A stretch of DNA of 12,872 nucleotides from Ruminococcaceae bacterium UBA1244 (GCA_002308635.1 DBWG01000113.1:18580-31451), one strand, 5' to 3'; shown: positions 1 to 6,442, counted from the first letter of the stretch. A program made the numbers and translations. The notes: generated from the sequence alone by a model not told the origin.

Positions 1-93
1 GAGCTTGAGATGTTCCTCTACAACGACTATGCCCCTGACGGCAGGAGCAACAAATACAGGTTCCCGAACCCAAGATGTATATCCTTCCCGTAA
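1..93 (+). CDS. 3' end of an unidentified protein-coding gene (partial)
   Basis: Frame 1 is open from the window edge to a TAA at 91-93 and encodes about 30 residues (starting ELEMFLYNDY, ending NPRCISFP). A strong terminator starts 7 bp after the stop, which supports this being a genuine gene end. The tail is rich in aromatic residues, Arg and Pro. I do not recognise the family from so short a fragment and give no function. The terminator separates it from the binding-protein gene downstream, so the two need not be functionally related. Confidence 0.6.
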   Translation, partial: ELEMFLYNDYAPDGRSNKYRFPNPRCISFP

Positions 94-99
94 CAGATC

Positions 100-130
100 A
101 GCGGAGTGTTTAAAAGCACTCCGCTTTTTT
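100..130 (+). terminator. Rho-independent terminator of the upstream gene
   Basis: A perfect 9-bp stem (AGCGGAGTG at 100-108 with CACTCCGCT at 117-125) encloses an 8-nt loop and runs directly into six T residues (125-130). It lies just after the TAA at 91-93 and insulates the next promoter. Confidence 0.93.
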
Positions 131-154
131 ATGCATAAAAATATGAAAAGGCAA

Positions 155-183
155 TTGACATATTCTACATACTGTAGTATAAT
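155..183 (+). promoter_or_regulatory. SigA-type promoter of the substrate-binding protein gene
   Basis: Both hexamers match consensus: TTGACA at 155-160 and TATAAT at 178-183, with an optimal 17-bp spacer. Transcription should begin near 190, leaving about a 40-nt leader before the start codon at 230. A promoter this strong would normally need repression, which fits the palindrome inside its spacer. Confidence 0.9.
165..177. promoter_or_regulatory. Candidate operator: palindrome in the promoter spacer
   Basis: CTACA-TAC-TGTAG is an inverted repeat with 5-bp arms and a 3-bp centre that fills the spacer between -35 and -10, ending next to the TATAAT. A repressor here would exclude RNA polymerase. 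The TACA/TGTA half-sites resemble those described for BlaI/MecI/CopY-family winged-helix repressors; that resemblance is only suggestive, and no regulator gene lies in the window. Confidence 0.45.
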
Positions 184-229
184 AATACCAATGAAAACCA
201 TACCCAACGGTGAAAAGGAGCGTGTTATT

Positions 230-1642
230 ATGAAAAAGAGAAAACTCAGCGCATTGGCGGCAGTGCTTGTTATGTCACTGTGTTTTGCTTCGTGCGGAGA
301 AAGCGGCGATGACAAGAAAACAAGCACTACAGAAAAAAGCACCGCTTTAGCTTCGGAATCCGAGCAGTCAGTGCAGGAGCAGTCGGCTGATACATCAAAA
401 AAATTTGATATCGAAAAACCCGAAACAGTAAAAGCCTTAGTCGAAAAGATAAAAGCCGAAGCCGTTGACGGTGTTGTAGCCCTTAAATTCTGGTGTGCCT
501 CTGACGATATGACTTTTGAAAAGAATCAGATCGAAAAATTCAAGGAAACATTCTCCGACCCGTCTTTTGAATATAAGATCAGCGTTGTTGCAGTCGGCGA
601 GGACGAATCAGCGGGAAAAGTTCTTGAAGCAACAAACTTTGACAATATCCCCGATATTTTCAGCACTAACGATTATGACATAGAAGCCCTTGCAAAAGCG
701 GAGATGATCGTCCCTGTTGACGAGATGTTTGCTGAAACGGTCAAAACCGCAAACATTGATACTTCCATAACTGTATCTTCATATAATAACACTCTCTATG
801 CTTACCCAAAGACAAGCGACAACGGATATTTCCTCTATTACGACAAGCGGGTACTCAGCGAAGAGGACGTAAAGGACTTTGACACCATGATAGAAAAGTC
901 CGCTGCCGCAGGAAAAAATGTCTATATGAATCTTACAAACTCATGGTATTCTACGTCATTCTTCCTGACGGCAGGCTGTGACATCAGAAACGACAACGGT
1001 AAGCAGATAGCAAATTTCGATTCCGAAGAAGGCTTCAATGCAGTCAAAGCCATGTGTCACCTTGCAGAAAAGAGCGGAAAAGGATTTGCCGGTTCGCCGG
1101 GTACAATAGGCGACAATACGTACATTTCTCAATGGTTTATAGAAGGAACTGTTTCCGCTGCGGTGTGCGGAACATGGATGGGTCCGTCTATCAAGAGAGC
1201 GTTAGGAGAAGAAAATGTCAGCGCCGCAAAACTGCCGGCAGTGCTTATGAACGGACAGCAGGTGCAGCTCCATTCCTTCGGCGGATATAAATTAATGACA
1301 GTAAAGGCTCAGAGCAAAGTACCGTTTACCTCTCAGCTCCTTGCATATTATCTCACATCCGGAAAACCGCAGTTTGAAAGGTACACTGCACGGGGACTTA
1401 TCCCCACAAACAAAACGGTTCTTACTATGGACCCCGTAACGAACGACCCTGCCGTCAAGGCAATAGAAGACCAGCGCCCATATTCTCACGCACAAGGAGA
1501 AGTCGCTTCCGGAATGTATTGGTCTTATGATCTTGGTGAACTTGGAAATGAAATTATAAATAAAAAAGGTGCTCTGACTGATGAAGAGATCCGTGAAGGA
1601 CTGAAATCAGTAGTCCGGAGCGGAACTACTGCGGTATGGTAA
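230..1642 (+). CDS. ABC transporter substrate-binding lipoprotein, carbohydrate (maltodextrin-like) type
   Basis: This encodes a 470-residue secreted lipoprotein that would capture a sugar outside the cell for an ABC importer. The start at 230 is chosen because AAAAGGAG (213-220) lies 9 bp upstream and the product begins with a signal peptide: Lys/Arg-rich MKKRK, a hydrophobic stretch, then FASC with the lipidated Cys at 22. Phe at -3 is slightly off the usual lipobox. A Ser/Thr/Glu/Lys-rich linker (about 25-60) precedes the folded domain. Features such as the FWCASDD segment, the DNGYFLYYDKRVLSEEDV-like segment and late LIPTNK resemble maltose/maltodextrin-binding proteins of Firmicutes, so family 1 (CUT1) is likely; the ligand is inference. 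Upstream in-frame starts (for example ATG at 191) precede a less convincing signal. No permease or ATPase genes adjoin it, and it is flanked by terminators, so it looks like an orphan binding protein. Confidence 0.85.
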   Translation: MKKRKLSALAAVLVMSLCFASCGESGDDKKTSTTEKSTALASESEQSVQEQSADTSKKFDIEKPETVKALVEKIKAEAVDGVVALKFWCASDDMTFEKNQIEKFKETFSDPSFEYKISVVAVGEDESAGKVLEATNFDNIPDIFSTNDYDIEALAKAEMIVPVDEMFAETVKTANIDTSITVSSYNNTLYAYPKTSDNGYFLYYDKRVLSEEDVKDFDTMIEKSAAAGKNVYMNLTNSWYSTSFFLTAGCDIRNDNGKQIANFDSEEGFNAVKAMCHLAEKSGKGFAGSPGTIGDNTYISQWFIEGTVSAAVCGTWMGPSIKRALGEENVSAAKLPAVLMNGQQVQLHSFGGYKLMTVKAQSKVPFTSQLLAYYLTSGKPQFERYTARGLIPTNKTVLTMDPVTNDPAVKAIEDQRPYSHAQGEVASGMYWSYDLGELGNEIINKKGALTDEEIREGLKSVVRSGTTAVW

Positions 1643-1660
1643 AAAACAAATTATAAAAAT

Positions 1661-1712
1661 AAGGCACATTCTCACGGACTGACCGGAGAATGTGCCTTGA
1701 TTTCGTATTTTC
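1661..1712. terminator. Bidirectional terminator between the binding-protein gene and gdhA
   Basis: AAGGCACATTCTC (1661-1673) pairs perfectly with GAGAATGTGCCTT (1686-1698). An inner CGG/CCG helix extends it past a single bulged A. On the + strand it is followed by a moderately T-rich tract (to about 1712). On the - strand it is followed by ATTTTTATAATTTG and then a T run, a better U-tract. The two flanking genes converge on it, so it probably ends both transcripts. It lies 18 bp after the + strand stop but about 260 bp beyond the gdhA stop. Confidence 0.85.
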
Positions 1713-1961
1713 CTTTTCTTATCTAAAACCCTTTTCCAAAATATCCTGTTTCCTGAACAGCAGGTGCGGTAAACTTTAATAGAATGTTAGCTTTCCGCTC
1801 TGAATATCTCAGCATAAAGCCCTTTAGGGCGACTGCTGAAATAGAAGGACATAGGCGGCAGTGCCGCCGCCGTACCGGATGTGTGTTCAAGAAGTTTATC
1901 ACTGTAAGAAGTAAGCGACTGAAAGGGAGCGTGTTCGGAGTTGTCCTGTGCGGTCACGCAC
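1713..1961 (-). other. Long gdhA 3' region with two palindromes, no convincing gene
   Basis: This stretch lies between the gdhA stop and the shared terminator, so it is probably transcribed as a gdhA 3' UTR. It holds a nested inverted repeat (TCAGCA 1809-1814 with TGCTGA 1834-1839, enclosing GCCC 1819-1822 with GGGC 1827-1830). It also holds a G+C-rich palindrome (GGCGGCA 1854-1860, TGCCGCC 1862-1868). A 60-codon minus-strand reading frame (1969-1787) starts with a TTG overlapping the gdhA stop, but has no good ribosome binding site and no recognisable domain. I regard the region as structured noncoding sequence or a degenerate remnant. Confidence 0.4.
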
Positions 1962-3302
1962 TCAGACAATACCCTGAGCCATCATAGCGTCAGCAACCTT
2001 TACGAAGCCTGCGATGTTAGCGCCTGCAACGAGGTTGTTGCCGAGGTTGTACTTCTCGCAAGCTGCAACGCTCTGCTTGAAGATGTTGACCATGATGTTT
2101 TCGAGCTTAGCATAAACGTCCTCAGCGCTGAATACAGTGTGACCAGCGTTCTGGCTCATCTCAATGCAGGAGCAAGCAACGCCGCCTGCGTTTGCAGCCT
2201 TGGAAGGACCAACGATTACGCCGTTCTTCTGGAGATACTCAATAGCTTCGTTTCTTGTGGGCATGTTAGCGCCTTCGCAGAGGAACTTACAGCCGTTAGC
2301 AACCATCTTCTCAGCGTCCTCAAGATAGATCTCGTTCTGAGTAGCGCAGGGGATATAGAGGTCAGCCTTAACGCCCCAGGGCTTCTCACCCTTGAAGAAC
2401 TTAGCGTTCGGGAACTTCTCAGCATAGGGAGCGCAAACGTTCTTGCCTGAAGCTCTGAGTTCGAGCATATAGTCGATCTTCTCGCCGCTTACGCCGTCCT
2501 CATCGAGGATGTAGCCGTCAGGACCGGAAATTGTGATGACTTTAGCGCCAAGCTCGTTGAGCTTGATAGCTGTACCCCAAGCAACGTTGCCGAAGCCGGA
2601 GATTACGACCTTCTTGCCTTCAAGAGACTCGCCGAAGTGCTTGAGCATTTCTCTTGCATAGAATACGATACCGAAGCCTGTAGCTTCTGCTCTGCCGAGG
2701 AGACCGCCGTAACCAACACCCTTACCTGTGAGTGTGCCGTCATAAGCGTCTCTGATTCTCTTATACTGACCCATCATGTAGCCGATCTCTCTGCCGCCGA
2801 CACCGAGGTCACCGGCGGGAACGTCTGTGTTGGGTCCGATGTGTCTGTAAAGCTCTGTAACAAAGGACTGACAGAATCTCATGATCTCCATGTCTGACTT
2901 GCCGTTAGGATCGAAGTCAGCGCCGCCCTTGCCGCCGCCGATCGGAAGACCTGTAAGAGAGTTCTTGAAGATCTGCTCAAAGCCGAGGAACTTGATGATA
3001 GAGATGTTTACGTTGGGAGCAAAACGGAGACCGCCCTTGTATGGGCCAAGTGCGCTGCTGAACTGTACACGGAAACCGCGGTTTACCTGTACCTTGCCGT
3101 TATCGTCAACCCACGGAACTCTGAAGATGATCTGTCTTTCAGGCTCTGTGATTCTCTCGATAAGAGCTGCGTTCTGATACTGGGGGTTAGCATCGAAAAC
3201 GGGTTCAAGAGAAGTAAGAACTTCTGTAGCAGTCTGAAGGAACTCAGGCTGGTTCGGGTTTTTTGCTGCCAATTTTTCAAGCTGTTCGCTTACATAGGAC
3301 AT
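1962..3302 (-). CDS. gdhA: Glutamate dehydrogenase, hexameric type
   Basis: The enzyme interconverts 2-oxoglutarate plus ammonia and glutamate in the cytoplasm. The product has 446 residues, matching the roughly 450-residue hexameric class. The ATG at 3302 is chosen over the GTG at 3311 because the AAGGAG ribosome binding site abuts the GTG but lies 8 nt before the ATG. Visible active-site residues are K89 (PYKGGLRF), K113, K125 (GGGKGG) and D165 (PAGDLGVG). The nucleotide-binding turn is GFGNVAWG (about 236-243), followed by SGPDGY (about 259-264). F237, P261 and D262 match the residues associated with NAD preference in the Clostridium symbiosum enzyme, so NAD is inferred as coenzyme, although ruminococcal enzymes described as NADP-linked exist. 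It is transcribed away from the purine genes and feeds the glutamate/glutamine pool those genes use. Confidence 0.97.
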   Translation of the reverse strand: MSYVSEQLEKLAAKNPNQPEFLQTATEVLTSLEPVFDANPQYQNAALIERITEPERQIIFRVPWVDDNGKVQVNRGFRVQFSSALGPYKGGLRFAPNVNISIIKFLGFEQIFKNSLTGLPIGGGKGGADFDPNGKSDMEIMRFCQSFVTELYRHIGPNTDVPAGDLGVGGREIGYMMGQYKRIRDAYDGTLTGKGVGYGGLLGRAEATGFGIVFYAREMLKHFGESLEGKKVVISGFGNVAWGTAIKLNELGAKVITISGPDGYILDEDGVSGEKIDYMLELRASGKNVCAPYAEKFPNAKFFKGEKPWGVKADLYIPCATQNEIYLEDAEKMVANGCKFLCEGANMPTRNEAIEYLQKNGVIVGPSKAANAGGVACSCIEMSQNAGHTVFSAEDVYAKLENIMVNIFKQSVAACEKYNLGNNLVAGANIAGFVKVADAMMAQGIV

Positions 3303-3339
3303 GACTGTCACTCCTTAAAATATTAAAAAATAGATACAA

Positions 3340-3366
3340 ACGGCACGAAACGATTTTTTGAGCCGT
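3340..3366 (-). promoter_or_regulatory. Possible hairpin at the 5' end of the gdhA transcript
   Basis: On the minus strand ACGGC (3366-3362) can pair with GCCGT (3344-3340) across a 17-nt loop. It lies directly downstream of the predicted transcription start (about 3370) and is followed by a T-rich stretch before the ribosome binding site. The stem is short, so this is weak support for a regulatory role. Confidence 0.25.
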
Positions 3367-3376
3367 CAACGTTTTC

Positions 3377-3405
3377 ATTTTAACACAGGATTATCCGTTT
3401 TTCAA
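3377..3405 (-). promoter_or_regulatory. gdhA promoter, extended -10 type
   Basis: Read on the minus strand, TTGAAA (3405-3400) is followed by a 17-bp spacer and TAAAAT (3382-3377), with a TG one base before the -10 (TGTTAAAAT). Start of transcription is expected near 3370, giving a leader of about 70 nt before the ATG at 3302. Confidence 0.82.
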
Positions 3406-3674
3406 GTGTTATTTTCAATTTTTTGCAGGATTCGTGACCGCAAAATTCATATTTTGAAATTTTTATTCTGTTCTGACGAGCTTCGGCAGAGGATATCAGC
3501 CGATATATATATGAAAATTATACAAATTTTTGCTCGTATGTAAAATAAAATATCCGTTTTTATCAGAACGGTCATCTCTCACAGCGCTGTTTGTGCAAAA
3601 AGCAGAAATAACACAGCAAACAAGCTATATTATTGTGTTAATTGTCAAAAAAATGAATATCTGACTCAATGTTC
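3406..3674. other. Divergent intergenic control region, no gene seen
   Basis: This A+T-rich stretch separates the gdhA and purC promoters, and I see no convincing coding sequence in it. It contains a perfect 10-bp palindrome ACAGCGCTGT (3581-3590) and a 7-bp inverted repeat TAACACA (3609-3615) / TGTGTTA (3634-3640) with an 18-bp gap. The second lies about 35 bp upstream of the purC -35, where an activator or repressor could bind. I could not recognise a guanine riboswitch or a PurR box here. Confidence 0.4.
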
Positions 3675-3703
3675 TTGCTAAAATCGGGCGCAGGTTGTAT
3701 AAT
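3675..3703 (+). promoter_or_regulatory. Promoter of the purC-purF-purB-purA-glmS-guaA gene run
   Basis: TTGCTA (3675-3680), a 17-bp spacer and a perfect TATAAT (3698-3703) form a strong SigA-type promoter. Transcription should begin near 3710, giving a leader of about 113 nt before purC. It is the only strong promoter I see ahead of the six-gene run. Confidence 0.85.
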
Positions 3704-3708
3704 TGAAA

Positions 3709-3724
3709 GTGTGTTGATACACAC
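3709..3724 (+). promoter_or_regulatory. Perfect hairpin or operator at the purC transcription start
   Basis: GTGTGT (3709-3714), TGAT (3715-3718), ACACAC (3719-3724) is a perfect 6-bp inverted repeat with a 4-base centre, beginning 6 bp after the -10 box. It coincides with the predicted transcript 5' end. It could be a 5'-terminal RNA hairpin that stabilises the message, or a DNA operator for a dimeric repressor; the sequence does not decide between these. Confidence 0.5.
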
Positions 3725-3822
3725 CGGATATTATTAAGAAAATGGCTTGAAATGCCAGAAATCAGAGCTTGATATATCCGCCGTACTTCAGATTTTTTAA
3801 ATTTCGGGAGGAGAAGTTCAAA

Positions 3823-4533
3823 ATGGAAAAAGCAGAACTCTTGTATGAAGGAAAGGCAAAAAAAGTATACGCAATGTCAGAACCCGGCTACTGCATGGTG
3901 GAGTATAAGGACGATGCAACAGCATTCAACGGTCTGAAAAAAGGCACCATCACAGGCAAGGGCGTTGTAAACAACAAGATGTCAAACTTTATGTTCAAGC
4001 TGCTTGAATCAAAGGGTATCAAAACTCACTACGTTGAGCAGGTCAATGACAGAGAAACTATCGTAAAGAAAGTCAAGATCGTTCCTCTTGAGGTTATCAT
4101 CAGAAATAAAGCTGCCGGTTCAATGGCAAAGAGACTCGGCCTTGAAGAGGGCACAGAGCTTAAATGCACTGTTCTCGAATTCTCTTATAAGGACGATGCA
4201 CTCGGCGATCCGCTCATCAACGCTTATCATGCAGTTGCTATCGGCGCAGCAACAACAAAGGACGTTGAGACCATCAGCAACATGGCTCTCAAGATCAACG
4301 AGATCATGGTCGAATTCTTCAAGTCAGTCGGCGTTGAGCTTATCGACTTCAAGCTTGAATTCGGTAAGACAGAAGACGGCGAGATCGTTCTTGCTGACGA
4401 AATTTCACCCGACACCTGCCGCTTCTGGGACATCAAGACCCACGAAAAGCTTGACAAGGACCGTTTCAGAAGAGACCTCGGCGGCGTAGAAGAAGCTTAT
4501 GCCGAAATGATGAAGCGTATCGGTCTCGGCTAA
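3823..4533 (+). CDS. purC: Phosphoribosylaminoimidazole-succinocarboxamide (SAICAR) synthase
   Basis: PurC joins CAIR and aspartate, using ATP, to give SAICAR in de novo purine synthesis. The 236-residue product has normal bacterial length. Family signatures are YEGKAKKVY (8-16), the phosphate-binding EVIIRNKAAGS (90-100), DFKLEFG (175-181) and LADEISPDTCRFWD (190-203). The ATG at 3823 is chosen because GGGAGGAG (3806-3813) lies 9 bp upstream and the protein then begins MEKAELLYEGKAKK; an in-frame TTG at 3769 would add an unsupported 18-residue tail. It is the first gene of the run. The next gene, purF, is 352 bp away, and the gap holds two copies of the repeat element, unlike the tight spacing of most later genes. 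PurB, two genes on, acts on PurC's product. Confidence 0.97.
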   Translation: MEKAELLYEGKAKKVYAMSEPGYCMVEYKDDATAFNGLKKGTITGKGVVNNKMSNFMFKLLESKGIKTHYVEQVNDRETIVKKVKIVPLEVIIRNKAAGSMAKRLGLEEGTELKCTVLEFSYKDDALGDPLINAYHAVAIGAATTKDVETISNMALKINEIMVEFFKSVGVELIDFKLEFGKTEDGEIVLADEISPDTCRFWDIKTHEKLDKDRFRRDLGGVEEAYAEMMKRIGLG

Positions 4534-4537
4534 AACC

Positions 4538-4663
4538 TGATTGAGTGTTGAGTGTGGAGTGTGGAGTGTGGAGTTGAATATCCGCCCGAACATTCTGCAC
4601 CTATTACTCAAAAAACAGCATACAGAAGTGTTTTCTGTGTAAAATAAGCATAACTCCAGACTA
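4538..4663. repeat. Heptad-ended intergenic element, copy A (short form)
   Basis: Starts 5 bp after the purC stop. Four tandem 7-bp units (GAGTGTT, then three GAGTGTG, 4543-4570) are followed by a segment (GAGTTGAATATCC..CGAACATTC..ACTCAAAA) shared with the other two copies. The end is a single inverted unit within AACTCCAGACTA (4652-4663). Compared with copies B and C it lacks most of the inner core, including the small hairpin, so it looks internally deleted or divergent. Confidence 0.8.
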
Positions 4664-4664
4664 A

Positions 4665-4875
4665 TGATGAGTGTGGAGTGTGGAGTGTTGAATGTGGAGC
4701 TGAATGTCCGCACCAACATTCCCCCTATGCTCAAAACAAAAGATTCAGGATTGTTATTAATAAAGAATTAAGTATTATCTTTGAATAAAAATGGTTTTTG
4801 TGAAGGATGGAGAATGTGGCAAATTCCTGCAGGACTGACCTGCAGAAAAAACTCCGCACTCCACACTCCAAACTA
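4665..4875. repeat. Heptad-ended intergenic element, copy B (long form)
   Basis: Lies in tandem behind copy A. The head has four heptads (two GAGTGTG, GAGTGTT, GAATGTG; 4669-4696). The tail has three inverted heptads (CCGCACT, CCACACT, CCAAACT), ending 10 bp before the purF ATG. Head and tail are inverted repeats, so the whole unit could form a long imperfect hairpin. The core contains an inner hairpin, CTGCAGG (4827-4833) and CCTGCAG (4839-4845) around ACTGA, followed by an A run. Copy C shares both ends and most of the core. No transposase is encoded; a MITE-like or palindromic intergenic element is the best description. Confidence 0.85.
4751..4778 (+). promoter_or_regulatory. Weak promoter-like sequence inside copy B
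   Basis: TTGTTA (4751-4756), a 16-bp spacer and TATTAT (4773-4778) could give an internal promoter for purF onwards. The surrounding core is very A+T-rich, so a chance match is plausible. The corresponding part of copy C is shorter and lacks it. Confidence 0.25.
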
Positions 4876-4885
4876 CTATAGTTGG

Positions 4886-6409
4886 ATGGTGTTATTTTTG
4901 AGTATTGATTCAGGAAACTGGTTTGATGAAAAGCTGCACGAAGAGTGCGGTATTTTCGGGATATACGGCGACGATGCCATTGCGCCTGCCTATGCCTGCT
5001 ACAACGGACTTCTTGCTCTCCAGCACAGAGGTCAGGAAAGCTGCGGCATATCGGTAAACGACAGGGGCGTTATATCCGGACATAAAAACATGGGACTCGT
5101 CAGCGAGGTTTTTAATAATGAAATTCTTAACGGGCTGAAGGGTCAGATGGCAATATCTCATGTAAGATACTCGACGGCAGGCGGCAGTGTGCGTGAAAAC
5201 TCACAGCCGCTTGTTATGCGTTATATAAAGGGTACTCTTGCAATAGCCCATAACGGAAATCTCACAAACGCTTATGAAATAAGACGTGAGCTTGAACGCC
5301 GGGGCGCTATTTTTCAGACGACTATCGACTCCGAGGCGATAGCTTATCTCGTTGCAAGAGAAAGAATAAAGGCTGATTCCGTTGAGGAAGCAGTCGCAAA
5401 AGCGATGAAACAGATAGATGGAGCATATTCGCTCCTCGTAATGAGTCCCCAGAAGCTCATTGCCGCAAGAGACCCCAACGGTTTCCGTCCGCTCTGTATG
5501 GGAAAGATCGGTAATTCCGTTGTGTTTGCGTCAGAAAGCTGTGCGCTTGATGCCTGCGGAGCTGAGTTTGTAAGGGATATCGAACCCGGAGAGATCGTTG
5601 TTGCCGATGATGAGGGCGTAAAAACATATACATTTGTAAAGCCCAAGGATGCAAAGCGTTCGCTCTGCGTATTTGAATATATCTACTTTGCCCGCACAGA
5701 TTCCACCATAGACGGCATAAGCGTTTATGAATCCCGCAAGGAGGCAGGCAGGATACTTGCAAGAGAACATCCTGTCGATGCCGACATCGTTATCGGTGTT
5801 CCGGAATCGGGAATCGACGCCGCTATCGGCTACAGCGAGGAATCGGGCATTCCCTACGAAAAGGGAATAGTTAAAAACGGCTATATCGGACGAACTTTCA
5901 TCAAGCCCACTCAGTCGGAAAGAGCAAAAAGCGTCAGGCTCAAACTCAATCCTCTCGGTTCGGTGCTGAAAGGAAAGCGTGTCGTTGTTATAGATGACTC
6001 TATCGTGCGCGGTACGACCTGCGACAGGATAGTAAGGATGCTCCGCAGCGCCGGAGCAAAGGAAGTCCACCTGAGAATAAGCTCGCCGCCGTTTGTCTGG
6101 CCGTGCTTCTACGGAACGGATATCCCGTCCCGTGACGAGCTTATCGCAGTAAAGCACACCATCCCCGAAATATGCGAGCTTACGGGCGCAGATACCCTCG
6201 GTTTCCTGCCGCCGGACAAGCTCACGGAAATGCTTGGCGGAAGGTTCTGCGGCTACTGCGATGCCTGCTTCTCAGGAAAATATCCTACCAAAATTCCCGA
6301 AAAAATGCTTGCGGGAAAGGAGCGCGGCGGCGTTGATTTTGACAAGAAGCTGCCTCCGAAGAAAAAACCCGCCGACAGTGAATGTGTCGGCAAAGACGAA
6401 AACCAATAA
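4886..6409 (+). CDS. purF: Amidophosphoribosyltransferase (glutamine PRPP amidotransferase)
   Basis: PurF makes phosphoribosylamine from PRPP and glutamine, the committed step of purine synthesis. From the ATG at 4886 the product is 507 residues. Cys21 (CGIFGIYG) should become the N-terminal nucleophile after removal of a 20-residue propeptide, as in the Bacillus subtilis-type enzyme. The glutaminase domain shows ISHVRYSTAGG and IAHNGNL. The PRPP loop is VVVIDDSIVRGTT (366-378). Iron-sulfur ligand candidates are C261, C407 and the CGYCDAC cluster (455, 458, 461), so this is the 4Fe-4S form. The start is uncertain: no good ribosome binding site precedes 4886. A TTG at 4898 with GGATGGTG (4884-4891) upstream is an alternative, and the frame stays open back to 4781 through repeat sequence. 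The C-terminal tail is Lys-rich. purB follows after 33 bp. Confidence 0.95.
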   Translation: MVLFLSIDSGNWFDEKLHEECGIFGIYGDDAIAPAYACYNGLLALQHRGQESCGISVNDRGVISGHKNMGLVSEVFNNEILNGLKGQMAISHVRYSTAGGSVRENSQPLVMRYIKGTLAIAHNGNLTNAYEIRRELERRGAIFQTTIDSEAIAYLVARERIKADSVEEAVAKAMKQIDGAYSLLVMSPQKLIAARDPNGFRPLCMGKIGNSVVFASESCALDACGAEFVRDIEPGEIVVADDEGVKTYTFVKPKDAKRSLCVFEYIYFARTDSTIDGISVYESRKEAGRILAREHPVDADIVIGVPESGIDAAIGYSEESGIPYEKGIVKNGYIGRTFIKPTQSERAKSVRLKLNPLGSVLKGKRVVVIDDSIVRGTTCDRIVRMLRSAGAKEVHLRISSPPFVWPCFYGTDIPSRDELIAVKHTIPEICELTGADTLGFLPPDKLTEMLGGRFCGYCDACFSGKYPTKIPEKMLAGKERGGVDFDKKLPPKKKPADSECVGKDENQ

Positions 6410-6442
6410 TATCAGATTCAGTTCTGAAGAAAGGCTGCCGAA

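Noticed and set aside
1661..1698. The 9-mer GGACTGACC occurs in the loop of this terminator and in the inner hairpin of repeat copy B.
   Set aside because: A 9-base match between G+C-rich hairpin tops in 13 kb can arise by chance, and the flanking stems are unrelated, so I do not treat the terminator as a repeat copy.
1941..2450. Long open frame on the + strand opposite gdhA (169 codons).
   Set aside because: It is antisense to the conserved gdhA sequence, has no domain I recognise and is explained by the codon bias of gdhA.
3769..3822. In-frame extension of purC to a TTG at 3769.
   Set aside because: The strong ribosome binding site at 3806-3813 points to the ATG at 3823, where the product begins like other PurC proteins. 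The extension would read through the ribosome binding site.
3704..3822. Purine (guanine) riboswitch in the purC leader.
   Set aside because: I looked for the three-way junction core sequences and did not find them in this roughly 113-nt leader; only the start-site hairpin stands out.
4538..4875. CRISPR array suggested by tandem short repeats.
   Set aside because: The units are 7 bp with no spacers between them and occur as inverted ends of an element; there are no cas genes.
4781..4885. In-frame extension of purF to a TTG at 4781.
   Set aside because: It translates the core and tail of repeat copy B, which is noncoding by comparison with copy C, and it has no ribosome binding site.
5531..6157. 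208-codon minus-strand frame opposite purF, and a 245-codon frame opposite glmS (9731-10468).
   Set aside because: Both are shadows of highly conserved genes with no ribosome binding sites or recognisable protein features.
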